From an uncultured Oscillibacter sp. (GTDB taxonomy: Bacteria; Bacillota_A; Clostridia; Oscillospirales; Oscillospiraceae): DNA of 32,326 nt. Where the stretch lies: contig CATOKC010000020.1 of NCBI GenBank assembly GCA_951800675.1, forward strand, positions 1-32,326, in the 5' to 3' direction. The notes beneath the pieces were generated by a model. It was not told the DNA's origin. It did not search any database and saw nothing but the letters and a program-made list of their open reading frames with translations. Numbering within the stretch: the first letter of the stretch is position 1; the number at the start of each line of letters is the position of its first letter. The position numbers and the translations under genes are program-made. Of the stretch, positions 7,429 to 13,988 are shown one piece after another.

Positions 7429-8904
7429 ATGATCGATCTCACCATCCACCGCCAAGGCCTGGAGCACAACCTGAAAAAAGCCCGGGAGAACAACATCCTC
7501 ATCCCCACCATCGCCCAGATGCGGCACCCGGAGACCATCCCCGGCAAGGTCCAGGACAAGCTGAAAAACGTGGGCCTCTGGGACGTGAACCCCCTGAACC
7601 TCTTCCGGGTCACCTGGAAGAACGAGGCCAAGGAGAGCGGCGGCCTCTTCCAGGCCGTGCCCAATTACATCGAGCTGCCCCCGGAGCTCACCGGCGTGCC
7701 CTGCCGCGTCATCGCCATGGTGGGCAAGTGGTTCCCCACGGGCTGCCATAAAGTCGGGGCCTCCTTTGGGTGCCTTGCCCCCCGGCTGGTGACGGGCCAG
7801 TTCGACGTGGATGTCCACAAGGCCGTCTGGCCCTCCACCGGCAACTACTGCCGGGGCGGCGCGTTCAACTCCAAGCTCCTGGGGGCCCAGGGCGTGGCGA
7901 TTCTCCCGGCGGAAATGAGCCAGGAGCGTTTCGACTGGCTCCACGAGATCGGGGCGGAGGTCATCGCCACCCCCGGCTGCGAGTCCAACGTGAAAGAGAT
8001 CTTCGACAAGACCAACGAGCTCAAGCAGGACCCCCAGTACATGATCTTCAACCAGTTTGAGGAGATGGGGAATCCCCTGTGGCACTATAACGTCACCGGC
8101 ACCGCCCTGGCGGACGTGTTCGAGGCCGTCAAGCGTCCCGGAGACCGCTTCGCCGGCGCCTGCTTCACCTCCGGCTCCGCCGGAACCATGAGCGCCGGGG
8201 ACCTTCTGAAGGAGCGCTATCCCCACCTCAAGCTGGGTGTGGGCGAGGCCCTCCAGTGCCCCACGATTCTGAACAACGGCTTTGGCGGCCACCGGATCGA
8301 GGGCATCGGAGACAAGCATATCCCCTGGATTCACAATGTGAAAAACACGGATATGGCCATCGCCATTGACGACGAGGACTCCCAGCGGCTCCTGCGCCTT
8401 TTCAACACCCCCGAGGGCCAGGACTATTTGCTCCACACCCTCAAGCTGGACCCGGCCCTGGTTGAAAAGCTGACCTGGCTTGGCATCTCCGGCATCGCCA
8501 ACGTGCTGTGCTGCATCAAGATGGCGAAGTACTACGAGTTCACGGACCGGGACGTGGTGGGCACCGTGCTGACGGACTCCGCCGTCATGTACCGGAGCCG
8601 GATTCAGGAGCTGAATGACCAGTTCGGCGCGTACACCGGAGAGGAGGCCCGGCTGGACCACAACCTCCACATCCTGGGGCTCAAGACCGACAACCTCATC
8701 GAGCTGACCTACGCGGACCGCAAGCGGGTCCACCACCTGAAATACTACACCTGGGTGGAGCAGCAGGGGAAGGACATGCACGACCTCAACGCCCTGTGGT
8801 ACGACACCGAGGGCACCTGGGGCGCGGTCCATGCCCAGGCCAAGGACCTGGACGAGCTGATCAACGCCTTCAACGAGGAGAGCGGCGTGCTGAAAAACCT
8901 CTAA
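7429..8904 (+). CDS. PLP-dependent fold-type II enzyme, probable ammonia-lyase-like, uncharacterised family
   Basis: 491-residue enzyme of the tryptophan-synthase-beta / cysteine-synthase fold. The Schiff-base lysine is K108 in PTGCHKVGASFG, the cofactor-side loop is WPSTGNYCRGG (about 134-144), and the phosphate cup is TSGSAGT (247-253). Enzymes of this fold perform beta-elimination or replacement on amino acids. In E. coli-type clusters the slot beside ygeW-ygeY is held by YgeX, diaminopropionate ammonia-lyase, but that protein is about 400 aa and I see no family-level resemblance, only the fold. A PLP lyase that frees ammonia from a diaminopropionate- or serine-like intermediate is a reasonable inference. 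It follows the regulator by 1 nt with a GGAGGG site; a strong terminator follows. Confidence 0.8.
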   Translation: MIDLTIHRQGLEHNLKKARENNILIPTIAQMRHPETIPGKVQDKLKNVGLWDVNPLNLFRVTWKNEAKESGGLFQAVPNYIELPPELTGVPCRVIAMVGKWFPTGCHKVGASFGCLAPRLVTGQFDVDVHKAVWPSTGNYCRGGAFNSKLLGAQGVAILPAEMSQERFDWLHEIGAEVIATPGCESNVKEIFDKTNELKQDPQYMIFNQFEEMGNPLWHYNVTGTALADVFEAVKRPGDRFAGACFTSGSAGTMSAGDLLKERYPHLKLGVGEALQCPTILNNGFGGHRIEGIGDKHIPWIHNVKNTDMAIAIDDEDSQRLLRLFNTPEGQDYLLHTLKLDPALVEKLTWLGISGIANVLCCIKMAKYYEFTDRDVVGTVLTDSAVMYRSRIQELNDQFGAYTGEEARLDHNLHILGLKTDNLIELTYADRKRVHHLKYYTWVEQQGKDMHDLNALWYDTEGTWGAVHAQAKDLDELINAFNEESGVLKNL

Positions 8905-8928
8905 GCCCAAGGATATTTGGAATACGCA

Positions 8929-8962
8929 AAGAGGCGGAGCCTGACAGCTCCGCCTCTTTTAT
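8929..8962 (+). terminator. Terminator after the PLP enzyme gene, bidirectional
   Basis: AAGAGGCGGAGC and GCTCCGCCTCTT form a perfect 12-bp stem around CTGACA, followed by TTTT on the plus strand. It separates two convergent genes and overlaps the stop of the leftward small gene. Confidence 0.85.
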
Positions 8963-9126
8963 GATTTCTTTTGCTCTTCCATCCAGGCGGTGTATTCTCC
9001 CTCCGCCTGGAGCTGTCCGTGCATCAGCAAATCCGTCGCGTTTCCGTAGTTGTGCTGTTCCAGCTCCCGCAGCGCGTCCGTAACGGCATTGAACAGCGTT
9101 GAGTAGTACTTTGGGACCGTACTCAT
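8959..9126 (-). CDS. Small conserved hypothetical protein
   Basis: A 55-residue soluble protein (MSTVPKYYSTLFNAVTDALR start, acidic middle, EEQKKS end). Short proteins opening with this KYYSTLFNAVTDAL motif are common in gut Clostridia, often near small regulators; no function is known to me. The start at 9126 was chosen over the upstream codon at 9192 because an AGAGGCG site precedes it and the promoter (-10 at 9164-9169) lies between the two. It probably folds as two helices. It is divergent from the ribbon-helix-helix gene and its -35 region touches the outer edge of the repeat array there. Confidence 0.75.
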   Translation of the reverse strand: MSTVPKYYSTLFNAVTDALRELEQHNYGNATDLLMHGQLQAEGEYTAWMEEQKKS

Positions 9127-9163
9127 TTTTGTCGCCTCTCTTTCACATAATCCACCTTTGCTT

Positions 9164-9192
9164 ATCTTACCATATATTCCCAAAATGCGCAA
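9164..9192 (-). promoter_or_regulatory. Promoter of the 55-aa gene
   Basis: Read leftward: TTGCGC (9187-9192), 17 nt, TAAGAT (9164-9169) with an extended TGG before the -10. The -35 includes a CGCAA half-site like those of the adjacent array. Confidence 0.55.
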
Positions 9193-9232
9193 GCTGCGTG
9201 CGTGACAAATTTCTTCCAGGAATATCGCGCGC

Positions 9233-9326
9233 TTTGCAATAAGAAATTATTGCAAAATTGCGTCACATTCGCAAGGCGCATTATGCAATACAATTTTATT
9301 GCAAATTAAGCGCAAAATATATTGCG
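9233..9326. promoter_or_regulatory. Array of four TTGCAA/TTGCG inverted repeats (probable operator)
   Basis: Four consecutive inverted repeats share one core. They are TTTGCAATAA/TTATTGCAAA (9233-9242, 9247-9256; perfect, 4-nt gap), TTGCG/CGCAA (9258-9262, 9270-9274), TGCAATA/TATTGCA (9284-9290, 9297-9303) and CGCAA/TTGCG (9311-9315, 9322-9326). Half-site centres are roughly 9-15 nt apart. The array ends a few bases before the start of a ribbon-helix-helix gene, a protein class that binds cooperatively to repeated short sites. Confidence 0.75.
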
Positions 9327-9335
9327 GGGTGTATG

Positions 9336-9524
9336 ATGAGAAAATTCAAAATTCCAAATGTCCCGGATGTCCCTGTTTCCGCCACAAAGTCCATCCGTTT
9401 CCCAACCGTGGTCATTCAACAGGTTGAAGAGGCCATCCGCGGCACAAACTGCACCTTCACCGCCTTTGTGGTGGAGGCCGTCCGGGTAGCTCTGGAAAAC
9501 CTAGCGGAGGAAGAAGAACCGTAA
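9336..9524 (+). CDS. Ribbon-helix-helix protein, YlcI/YnfO-like (DUF3950-type)
   Basis: A 62-residue protein with the signature KSIRFPTVVIQQVEEAIRG then TFTAFVVEAVRVALENL: one DNA-contacting beta-strand followed by two helices, the ribbon-helix-helix fold, with a very acidic tail. The start at 9333/9336 was chosen because it has a GCGGGGTG site; the longer frame back to 9258 runs through the operator array and is not coding. As a dimeric DNA binder with an array of inverted repeats directly upstream, it is most likely an autorepressor and may also control the divergent 55-aa gene. No toxin partner is adjacent, so an antitoxin role is not supported. A very large hairpin follows its stop. Confidence 0.8.
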   Translation: MRKFKIPNVPDVPVSATKSIRFPTVVIQQVEEAIRGTNCTFTAFVVEAVRVALENLAEEEEP

Positions 9525-9532
9525 ATGGTTTT

Positions 9533-9613
9533 GTGGGGCCTGACCCCCCGGTTCAGCCATTCCCTTCATTTGGAATGGCCTGGCCAGGGGGCCAGGCCCC
9601 ACACCATCTTTTT
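9533..9613 (+). terminator. Long cruciform-type hairpin and T-tract; one copy of a dispersed repeat
   Basis: GTGGGGCCTGACCCCC (9533-9548) pairs with GGGGGCCAGGCCCCAC (9587-9602), one non-matching position. Nested inside is GCCATTCC/GGAATGGC (9556-9563, 9572-9579). TTTTTT follows within 6 nt, so it can terminate the ribbon-helix-helix transcript. The right half recurs at 32012-32047. Confidence 0.75.
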
Positions 9614-9629
9614 TAGAGCTCTGTTTCTT

Positions 9630-10214
9630 TTAAGCGAACAGCGCCTCAAAGCTCTCCACGGCGGCTCCGGCAGCGTCTCCCACCGCCAGCATGACGTAAT
9701 TGCCGTTGCTGACAATTTGGGACTTGGTTTTCCAGCCCTCAATGGTCTCGGGATACCAGGCCCCGCCGGGGTTCGTGTCGTCTCCCACCTGATAGTCAAC
9801 GCGGGCCTGGAAGATATCCTCCACCGCCTGCGCATCCCCGGCATTCTCCACCTCCACCAGGGCGATTTCCCCCACGGCGGCGGAGATTTCGGCGATATAG
9901 ACTCCGCACTGCTTGGTGGAAATCTCCGAGAGGCCGGGGTAGTAGCTGTCCAGCAGCTCCCGCGTATCCCCCGAGCTCTCCAGCTTCATCAGCTCCGGCC
10001 AGATGCTCTCCGCCCTGAGGGCGTCGTAAAAGGCGGCGAGGTCAATCTCCTTGGGGCTCTCCCCCGGGGTCTCGGGGGCCTCTGTCTCAGGGCCGCTGAC
10101 CTCCGGGGCGTTGTCGGGTGTGCCGTCCTGGGCGGGGGCGTCCTTGCCGCCGCAGGCGGCCAGGGAGACGGCCAGGGTCAGCGCCAGAGCCAGCGCGAGA
10201 AACTTCTTTTTCAT
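9630..10214 (-). CDS. DUF4358-type lipoprotein
   Basis: Predicted membrane-anchored lipoprotein of 194 aa: lysine-rich start, hydrophobic stretch and lipobox SLAAC with Cys21, then a Pro/Glu/Asp-rich linker (about 25-55). A globular part follows, beginning with the FYDAL...IWPEL pattern seen in DUF4358 proteins and ending in a small Ala-rich helix. Function is unknown; the family is frequent in Clostridia and lies on the outer face of the membrane. An AAGGAG site precedes the ATG. It is a single-gene unit, isolated from the upstream ATP-grasp gene by a strong terminator (10311-10346). Confidence 0.8.
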   Translation of the reverse strand: MKKKFLALALALTLAVSLAACGGKDAPAQDGTPDNAPEVSGPETEAPETPGESPKEIDLAAFYDALRAESIWPELMKLESSGDTRELLDSYYPGLSEISTKQCGVYIAEISAAVGEIALVEVENAGDAQAVEDIFQARVDYQVGDDTNPGGAWYPETIEGWKTKSQIVSNGNYVMLAVGDAAGAAVESFEALFA

Positions 10215-10310
10215 ATTAAATCTCCTTGTGTCAAAATGGCCTTGTGGTTGGCTTCTGTCTATTGGACGGAGAAGCCCTATAAAAAGTTTCCGTCTGGAGA
10301 AAAATTTTTA

Positions 10311-10346
10311 AAACAGCAGGGGCGGCTCCCGCCGCCCCTGCTGTTT
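10311..10346 (-). terminator. Terminator of the ATP-grasp gene
   Basis: A perfect 16-bp stem (10311-10326 with 10331-10346, loop TCCC). Read leftward it runs into TTTTAAAAATTTTT. It overlaps the stop codon of the ATP-grasp gene. Confidence 0.85.
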
Positions 10347-11544
10347 ATCCTCCGTTCCGCAGCCGGAAGGCCGCCCGGACGAAGAGGTCCACTTCCTCCA
10401 TGGTATCGAAGCAGGCAATGGCAACCTGATTCCCCATGGTCCCCGCCAAAGCGTCCGGCATCCGGGTGAACAGCCGGGCCCGGTCGCCGCACCGGGCCTC
10501 CAGCTGGCCCAGGGAGATGTCATAGCGCGCCTCGTCCCGCCGCCCGGCATAGACACAGTAGCTGTGGGGCCCGATGTAGGTATGCCGCAGTTGATCAAAA
10601 GCCACCATATCCGCCCAGATTTGGTACACGTCCGCACTCTGACTGAAATTCAGCATATCCGGGGTATAGCCCCCGGCTGGGCGCATGTTGACCTCCAGGG
10701 CCACAATGTCTCCCACGTCTCCCAGCCCCGGCTTGGCCTCCGTCAGGCGGAAAAATTCCAAATGGAAAAACCGGCTGGCCGCGCCAAAGGCCTTCAACGT
10801 GGCCTTTCCCGCCGCCTCCACGTCGGCGGGAACCTCCTTGTCCACATAGTAATAGGTCGGCACGTGTTCGTTCACCATATCCATGATGGAGTTCCGGGTC
10901 ACATGGCTGGCGGCAAAGAGCACCTCCCCCTTGGAATCGCACACGCCGTCATAGGTGGTGACAGCGCCGGAGACGTATTCCTCCATGAGGTAGGGGGCCT
11001 CCGGCGGGTCCTGGAAGAAGCGGCGCAGGTCCTCCTCGTTCTCCAGCCGCCAGGTGGCCACGGCCCCCACGCCGTTGTCCGGCTTGACCACAAGGGGATA
11101 CCCCGCCCCGCGCGCGAAGGCCAGCCCCGCCTCCAGGTCCGTCACCGGAGCGCAGCGGGCGCAGGGAATCCCGGCCTTTTGATAGTACGTCTTCATCGCC
11201 AGCTTGCTTTTGTACTTTTCAATCTCGTGGGCCCTTGGCCCGGTGGTGATGTGGAAGTCCGTCCGCAGCCGGGCGTCCAGCTCCAGCCAGTACTCGTTGT
11301 TGCTCTCCACCCAATCCATTTTGCCGTACCGCCCCGTGAAGTATCCCAGGGCCCGAAGAACCTGCTCGTAGTCCTCCAGACTGTCCACCCGGTAGTACTC
11401 CGTCAGCGCCCGTTTCAGCTCCGGGTGGAGGAAGTCATAGGGCGCGTCCCCCACGCCCAAAACGTTGACGCCGTTCTCCCGAAGCCGGACGCAGAACCAG
11501 CGGTAAGCCTCGGGGAAGTTGGGGGAGATGAAAACAAAATTCAC
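10345..11544 (-). CDS. ATP-grasp superfamily ligase, substrate unknown
   Basis: A 399-residue ATP-grasp protein; such enzymes join a carboxylate to an amine or thiol through an acyl phosphate. Visible parts are an N-terminal Rossmann-like domain (FVFISPNFPEA at 4-14), the ATP-binding lysine and loop VVKPDNGVGAVATW (152-165), the EEYVSGAV strand (188-195), HLEFF (261-265) and the metal-binding EVNMRPAGGYTPD (284-296). The GTG start has an AAAGGAGG site 8 nt upstream and the gene has its own consensus promoter. It is monocistronic and closed by a terminator, so neighbours do not reveal a substrate. The carbamoyl-phosphate synthase/biotin carboxylase-like EVNMRPAGG is typical of carboxylate-amine ligases. 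Confidence 0.85.
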   Translation of the reverse strand: MNFVFISPNFPEAYRWFCVRLRENGVNVLGVGDAPYDFLHPELKRALTEYYRVDSLEDYEQVLRALGYFTGRYGKMDWVESNNEYWLELDARLRTDFHITTGPRAHEIEKYKSKLAMKTYYQKAGIPCARCAPVTDLEAGLAFARGAGYPLVVKPDNGVGAVATWRLENEEDLRRFFQDPPEAPYLMEEYVSGAVTTYDGVCDSKGEVLFAASHVTRNSIMDMVNEHVPTYYYVDKEVPADVEAAGKATLKAFGAASRFFHLEFFRLTEAKPGLGDVGDIVALEVNMRPAGGYTPDMLNFSQSADVYQIWADMVAFDQLRHTYIGPHSYCVYAGRRDEARYDISLGQLEARCGDRARLFTRMPDALAGTMGNQVAIACFDTMEEVDLFVRAAFRLRNGG

Positions 11545-11592
11545 AGGGGATTCCTCCTTTCAAGCGGGAAGCAAAACGGTTCAGCATGTTGA

Positions 11593-11621
11593 ATTATAGC
11601 GCCCCAGGAAGGAAATTGCAA
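11593..11621 (-). promoter_or_regulatory. Promoter of the ATP-grasp gene
   Basis: Read leftward: TTGCAA (11616-11621), 17 nt, consensus TATAAT (11593-11598); the predicted start is near 11586, 42 nt before the GTG. Confidence 0.7.
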
Positions 11622-11687
11622 GGGCGGCCCCACGGGGCGTGCCCTCCCCGCGCCCTAAACACTCCGGGCGGAAGGTTCCCGAAACCA

Positions 11688-11717
11688 AAATCAGAGAGGC
11701 CAGGGCCTCTCTGATTT
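11688..11717 (-). terminator. Terminator of the zinc-ribbon micro-gene
   Basis: AAATCAGAGAGGC/GCCTCTCTGATTT is a perfect 13-bp stem with loop CAGG. Read leftward it is followed by TTTTGGTTT. It lies 20 bp beyond the stop of the 33-aa leftward ORF. Confidence 0.65.
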
Positions 11718-11737
11718 CCGCTCCGGATGACGACCCG

Positions 11738-11839
11738 TTACGCTAGTCGGCTCAATTCCCTCGCCATAAGCGCGGCGGCAGCGCCGCCGCGCACCACCGC
11801 AGAGTCCGGAATCACTTGCCCACACCGTCTGCAATACAT
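11738..11839 (-). CDS. 33-aa zinc-ribbon micro-protein or remnant
   Basis: A short leftward ORF starting MYCRRCGQVIPDSAVV, the classic opening of a zinc-ribbon domain (CxxC knuckle), followed by a short Ala/Arg-rich tail without a second knuckle. It has an AGAGAGG site 6 nt before the ATG, a near-consensus promoter upstream (11906-11934) and a terminator 20 bp downstream, so it looks like an expressed unit of about 210 nt. The missing second CxxC means it either dimerises around zinc or is the truncated head of a larger zinc-ribbon membrane protein. An overlapping leftward frame in the leader (11810-11893) also encodes a CNKC-containing peptide, so which frame is used is open. Confidence 0.45.
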   Translation of the reverse strand: MYCRRCGQVIPDSAVVRGGAAAALMARELSRLA

Positions 11840-11905
11840 GCCGTTCCTCTCTTTTCGTTGTTGCATTTATTACACAGCGCCAGAATGTGGCCCATTTTGT
11901 TGTCG

Positions 11906-11934
11906 ATTATAACGCGCAATCCAACGCTCGTCAA
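11906..11934 (-). promoter_or_regulatory. Promoter of the zinc-ribbon micro-gene
   Basis: Read leftward: TTGACG (11929-11934), 17 nt, consensus TATAAT (11906-11911). A second TTGACA lies just upstream. The predicted start is near 11899. Confidence 0.65.
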
Positions 11935-11996
11935 GTTGTCAAGGACATTTGTTTGGCGCGCACACAGCGTAGGAGCGGAAGCCGGAACATTCCTCT

Positions 11997-12028
11997 AAAA
12001 AACCAGGGAGGCAAAGCCTCCCTGGTTT
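11997..12028 (-). terminator. Terminator of the permease-PEBP unit
   Basis: AACCAGGGAGGC (12001-12012) and GCCTCCCTGGTT (12016-12027) form a perfect stem around AAA. Read leftward it runs into TTTTTTAGAGG. It ends the transcript 9 bp after the PEBP gene stop. Confidence 0.85.
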
Positions 12029-12036
12029 CAGCGCGT

Positions 12037-12498
12037 TTATCCAAATTCCGCCGTCAGGCTGCCCCTTTGCAGCACATGGCCCTCCGCCGCTTTGAGGAAG
12101 TGCTTCTTCCTCGCGTTGGAGCTCAGACCCAGAACGCAGTCCAGGGCGTAAACCGTCAGCCGGTAGCGGTGCCGGGCCCAGATGGGGGGCTTTGGCCCCG
12201 CGTAGCGGTGGACGCCATAGGCGAGGCCCTGAACCACGCCGCTCTCCAGCCGGTCCCGCTGGGGGATGCCCCCAGGGATGACGGGCCGGGCGGGGAAATT
12301 CCACATCACCCAGTGGGTAAAGCCCTTTATGGGGTGGCTCATGTCCTCCAGGGTGACCGCCAGGGTCTTGGCCTGGGGGCACAGGTTCTCCAGGACCATT
12401 TCCGGGGATAAATCCTTGCCCCGGCCGGTATTGTCCAGGGGAAAACGCCCGCCGTCCATCAGACCGGGGCAGTGAAAACGCAGGGTTTCGATTTCCAT
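12037..12498 (-). CDS. YbhB/YbcL family (PEBP, Raf-kinase-inhibitor-like) protein
   Basis: A 153-residue phosphatidylethanolamine-binding-protein-like protein; bacterial members are cytosolic or periplasmic with no firmly known role. Family features are the LSPEM motif after an N-terminal strand, the KTLAVTLEDM strand, GFTHWVMWNFPA (matching the usual HWvvwNIP), and the PKPPIWARHRYRLTVYALD block, which is the conserved GPxPPxGxHRY...ALD signature. An AGAGGTAA site precedes the ATG. It lies 22 bp after the NCS2 permease stop with no terminator between, so the two are cotranscribed; a functional link is not obvious. The length is normal for the family. Confidence 0.9.
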   Translation of the reverse strand: MEIETLRFHCPGLMDGGRFPLDNTGRGKDLSPEMVLENLCPQAKTLAVTLEDMSHPIKGFTHWVMWNFPARPVIPGGIPQRDRLESGVVQGLAYGVHRYAGPKPPIWARHRYRLTVYALDCVLGLSSNARKKHFLKAAEGHVLQRGSLTAEFG

Positions 12499-12520
12499 GG
12501 TTACCTCTATGCTTCTTCTC

Positions 12521-13876
12521 TCAAGTTTTCTCTTTGGGCAGGATCAGGTTCAAAAGCACCGCCATCAGCGTGGCGATGACCACCGGGGACTTGCCGAAGA
12601 TCATGGTAAAGCCGTCGGGGAACTGACCCAGGGCCCCGCTGGCCTGGCTGACCCCCACGCCCAGGGCGGCGGACAGGCCCACGATGGTGGTGTTCCGGGC
12701 CGTCAGGCTCTGGGAGGCGATGAGCTTCATGCCCGTCATGGCGATGGTGGAAAAAACGGTGATGGTGGCCCCGCCCAGAACGCACTGGGGGATGGTGGTC
12801 AGCACCGCCGCGAACTTGGGGGACAATCCCGCCAGCAGCAAAAAGCCGCCGGTCATGACAAACACGATCCGGTTCACCACCTTGTTGGTGATGACAATAC
12901 CCACGTTCTGGGAATAGGTGGCCGTGGGCAGGCCGCCGAAAAAGGCCGTCAGGATGTTGCTGAAGCCGTAGGCAATAATACCGCCCTGGAGCTCCTGGTC
13001 CGTGGGGTCCCGGTCCAGGCCGCCCACGGTGGTGGCGGTGAAGTCGCCGATGGCCTGGATGGAGTTGATGGCGAAGAGCAGCCCAATGGCCACGCAGGAG
13101 GGAATGTCAAAGGTGATTCCAAAGCGCATCACCCGGGGCAGGGAGAACCAGGCGGCAGGGCCCACCCCGGCAAAGGAGACCATGCCAAAAAACATGGAAA
13201 TCACATAGCCGCAGAGCATGCCGATGAGGATGGAGGCCAGCTTGCAGATGCCCTTTCCGTGGTTGTTCAACAGCATGACAATGGCCAGGGTCAGCACGGC
13301 CACCAGCCAGTTCTGCCAGGAGCCGTAAACCAGGGCCTCGGTCTGGCGCTTGGTCTCCACCACCAGCTCGTATGTATTGGCGGTTCCTCCCGCCATGTAG
13401 TTGATGGCCGTGGGATAGAGAGAAAGGCCAATGGTAAACACCACCGTGCCGGTGATCACCGGCGGGAACAGGAGGCGGATTTTCTTCACAAACACGCCCA
13501 CCGCAATGGCGACGATTCCGCCCACGATCATGGCCCCGGCGATGGCGCCCACGCCGCCTCCCGTGGAGGCGATGGCCTGCATGCTGGGGACATAGGCGAA
13601 GCTGACGCCCATGATCACCGGCAGGCCGGAGCCGAAGTACTTGTTCACAGGGTAAAGCTGGATGATGGTGCACACGGCGGACATCACCAGGGACGCCTGA
13701 ATCAGCAGCACCTGATCCGCCGGGCTCAGGCCAATGGCCCCGGCAATGATGATGGGCGGCGTGACACAGCCCACAATCATGGCCACCAGATGTTGAAGGG
13801 ACAGGGAGACAGCGGAGCCCAGGGGGGGAATGCCTCGAATTTGGAACAGCGTCTGCTGGCCGGAGGGGGTTCTCAT
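12521..13876 (-). CDS. NCS2 family nucleobase:cation symporter (xanthine/uracil permease type)
   Basis: Inner-membrane transporter of 451 aa with about 14 membrane segments, importing a purine or pyrimidine base with protons or sodium. The start at 13876 (MRTPSGQ) follows a GGAAGGAG site; the longer frame upstream crosses the promoter. NCS2 landmarks are SLQHLVAMIVGCVTPP (26-41), PVIMGVSFAYV (86-96), the TM8 IQAIGDFTATT (273-283), DRDPTDQELQGG and the signature SQNVGIVITNKVVNR (322-336). Two substrate-site positions are unusual: Gln274 where XanQ-type proteins have Glu (ExxGD), and Asn331 at the last-but-one position of the NAT motif where Thr is usual. Its closeness to the ygeY/ygeW island suggests purine or urate uptake, by inference. 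Confidence 0.9.
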   Translation of the reverse strand: MRTPSGQQTLFQIRGIPPLGSAVSLSLQHLVAMIVGCVTPPIIIAGAIGLSPADQVLLIQASLVMSAVCTIIQLYPVNKYFGSGLPVIMGVSFAYVPSMQAIASTGGGVGAIAGAMIVGGIVAIAVGVFVKKIRLLFPPVITGTVVFTIGLSLYPTAINYMAGGTANTYELVVETKRQTEALVYGSWQNWLVAVLTLAIVMLLNNHGKGICKLASILIGMLCGYVISMFFGMVSFAGVGPAAWFSLPRVMRFGITFDIPSCVAIGLLFAINSIQAIGDFTATTVGGLDRDPTDQELQGGIIAYGFSNILTAFFGGLPTATYSQNVGIVITNKVVNRIVFVMTGGFLLLAGLSPKFAAVLTTIPQCVLGGATITVFSTIAMTGMKLIASQSLTARNTTIVGLSAALGVGVSQASGALGQFPDGFTMIFGKSPVVIATLMAVLLNLILPKEKT

Positions 13877-13949
13877 GGCGGGGTTCTCCTTCCTGTTTCT
13901 TCGATCTTCTTTCTGTCGCCGGCGGTCCCAAAAAAGGTCTACCTTTTCC

Positions 13950-13978
13950 AGTCTACAGGAGCGGAGACCGGATGTCAA
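13950..13978 (-). promoter_or_regulatory. Promoter of the permease-PEBP unit
   Basis: Read leftward: TTGACA (13973-13978), 17 nt, TAGACT (13950-13955). The leader of about 65 nt begins with a small AAAAGG/CCTTTT hairpin. I see no purine riboswitch in it. Confidence 0.65.
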
Positions 13979-13988
13979 GGACAAAACT

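Noticed and set aside
7429..8904. Naming the PLP enzyme YgeX/DpaL from context
   Set aside because: Length and active-site surroundings differ from diaminopropionate ammonia-lyase; only the fold is supported.
7333..8910. A 525-codon leftward frame opposite the PLP enzyme
   Set aside because: Composition is that of a shadow frame; the forward frame has the PLP motifs.
9258..9335. Extended N-terminus of the ribbon-helix-helix protein starting at TTG 9258
   Set aside because: The extension is translated from the inverted-repeat array and lacks a ribosome site.
13877..13945. Purine riboswitch in the permease leader
   Set aside because: The leader is only about 65 nt with one short hairpin; no three-way-junction purine aptamer core is visible.
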